DNA of 5,891 bases from Rickettsiales bacterium (GTDB lineage: Bacteria > Pseudomonadota > Alphaproteobacteria > Rickettsiales > CANDYO01): contig CANDYO010000125.1 in assembly GCA_947424995.1 (NCBI GenBank), forward strand, positions 1-5,891, read 5' to 3'. The notes beneath the pieces are model-generated. The model searched no databases, was not told the DNA's origin, and saw only the letters and a program-made list of their open reading frames with translations. Below, in pieces: positions 5,315 to 5,891 of the stretch. How positions within the stretch are numbered: the stretch's first letter is position 1; the number at the start of each line of letters is the position of its first letter. A program made the position numbers and the translations under genes.

Positions 5315-5444
5315 GAAGTTATGCGTCGTCCTTCTAAGCTCAAGCAATGCTTAGGTCCCAAGGATGACACGTGACTTGTTTATTGCTAGCCTTATAACCG
5401 AAAAGGTGAACAACATACAGGGATGACACCAAATCCATAACTTC
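5315..5444. repeat. Nested palindromic, MITE-like intergenic element
   Basis: The outer ends GAAGTTATG (5315-5323) and CATAACTTC (5436-5444) are a perfect 9-bp inverted repeat. Inside, GTCGTCCTT (5325-5333) pairs with AAGGATGAC (5360-5368) with one G-U pair, around a second stem CTAAGC (5334-5339) with GCTTAG (5349-5354). GGATGACAC occurs twice as a direct repeat (5362-5370 and 5421-5429), so the left arm can also pair with AGGGATGAC (5419-5427). GTCATCC-type palindromes are common dispersed repeats in Rickettsiales genomes. No clear target duplication is seen, and no gene is present. The inner hairpin lies just after mlaC and may act as a 3' stabiliser or weak terminator. Confidence 0.55.
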
Positions 5445-5507
5445 ATACCAAAATAATAACCTATCACAATCTTAGTACATTCAATACTCTCTATAATATG
5501 AATTTTC

Positions 5508-5541
5508 TTGAAATTAGCGTGATTTATACTATAAGTAGTAT
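5508..5541 (+). promoter_or_regulatory. Probable alaS promoter with an overlapping palindrome
   Basis: TTGAAA (5508-5513) and TATAAG (5530-5535) are 16 bases apart and lie about 35 bases before alaS. The palindrome ATACTA-TAAG-TAGTAT (5526-5541) covers the -10 box and could be an operator, though it is short and AT-rich. A second TATAAT at 5492-5497 lacks a good -35. Confidence 0.5.
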
Positions 5542-5558
5542 TCTAGTGTTAATTTAAC

Positions 5559-5563
5559 AGGAA
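5559..5563 (+). promoter_or_regulatory. alaS ribosome binding site
   Basis: AGGAA lies 6 bases before the ATG at 5570 and settles that start. Confidence 0.65.
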
Positions 5564-5569
5564 ATAGAT

Positions 5570-5891
5570 ATGTTTAGCGTCAATCAAATTCGTAGTGTAT
5601 TTTTAGATTATTTTCGTCTAAATGGTCATACCATAGTTCCATCTTCACCATTAGTGCCACATAATGATCCAACTTTAATGTTCACCAATTCTGGAATGGT
5701 GCAATTTAAAAATGTTTTTACTGGTGAGGAAAAAAGACCGTATACTCGTGCTTCAACCAGCCAAAAATCAGTACGTGCTGGTGGGAAACATAACGACTTA
5801 GACAATGTAGGGTTTACTGCTAGGCATCATACTTTTTTTGAAATGTTAGGTAATTTTTCTTTCGGTGATTATTTTAAAGAAGATGCTATTA
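5570..5891 (+). CDS. alaS: Alanyl-tRNA synthetase, N-terminal part (3' end outside window)
   Basis: The first 107 codons of a class II synthetase that charges tRNA-Ala with alanine in the cytosol. The full protein is usually about 870-880 residues, so only the beginning of the aminoacylation domain is here. It shows the typical start SVNQIRSVFLDYF (3-15), then VPSSPLVPHNDPTLMF (23-38) and TNSGMVQFKNVFTG (39-52). Motif 2 follows with VRAGGKHNDLDNVG (68-81) and ARHHTFFEMLGNFSFGDYF (84-102). Arg69 and Lys73, which contact ATP in the E. coli enzyme, are at the same numbers. The residue before Val68 is Ser where Cys is common, a mild variation. The LDNVG form fits an alphaproteobacterial enzyme. 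The gene has its own promoter and ribosome binding site and is separated from mlaC by 264 bases. Confidence 0.96.
   Translation, partial: MFSVNQIRSVFLDYFRLNGHTIVPSSPLVPHNDPTLMFTNSGMVQFKNVFTGEEKRPYTRASTSQKSVRAGGKHNDLDNVGFTARHHTFFEMLGNFSFGDYFKEDAI

Noticed and set aside
5315..5444. CRISPR-like repeat array in the gap before alaS because GGATGACAC occurs twice.
   Set aside because: There are only two copies of nine bases and no regular spacers; nested palindromes explain the region better.

Overview
The window comes from an AT-rich bacterial chromosome, most likely an obligately intracellular alphaproteobacterium of the Rickettsiales or a close relative. This rests on the low G+C content, the loose and AT-rich intergenic DNA, an AatA-type aspartate aminotransferase that reads like rickettsial homologues, an alphaproteobacterial TPR-methyltransferase, an mlaA-mlaC pair without the other mla genes beside it, and insertion-sequence and palindromic-repeat debris. 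The placement is inferred from sequence memory, not from a search.

Left part (1-904): the window opens inside the last codons of an IS30-family transposase. The presumed right inverted repeat of that element follows and ends in TTGACA, a consensus -35 box pointing outward. Downstream lies an unrecognised gene with a good ribosome binding site (210-686). Its end overlaps a second open frame (668-871) in the -1 frame. A G_GGT_TTA heptamer in exactly the slippery phase sits in the 22-base overlap, so the two frames are either one gene broken by a one-base deletion or one gene read through by -1 frameshifting.

Middle part (905-2788): two leftward genes. A small basic, helical protein of unknown function (905-1387) lies downstream of aatA (1465-2670), a PLP-dependent aspartate or aspartate/prephenate aminotransferase with its catalytic residues intact. 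A perfect 12-bp inverted repeat (1390-1439) separates them and overlaps the start region of the small gene. A divergent promoter region (2671-2788) lies between aatA and a rightward TPR-methyltransferase gene (2789-3805).

Right part (3806-5891): mlaA and mlaC form a tight rightward pair, with the mlaC ribosome binding site overlapping the mlaA stop codon. They encode the outer-membrane and periplasmic parts of the Mla phospholipid transport system; the inner-membrane complex MlaFEDB must be encoded elsewhere. A 265-bp gap follows, holding a roughly 130-bp nested palindromic, MITE-like element. The window ends in the first 107 codons of alaS, preceded by a plausible promoter and a Shine-Dalgarno sequence.

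Most of the window is housekeeping. The parts that deserve a second look are the split gene beside the IS end, the 12-bp inverted repeat, the palindromic element before alaS, and the MlaA protein that lacks a visible lipobox.
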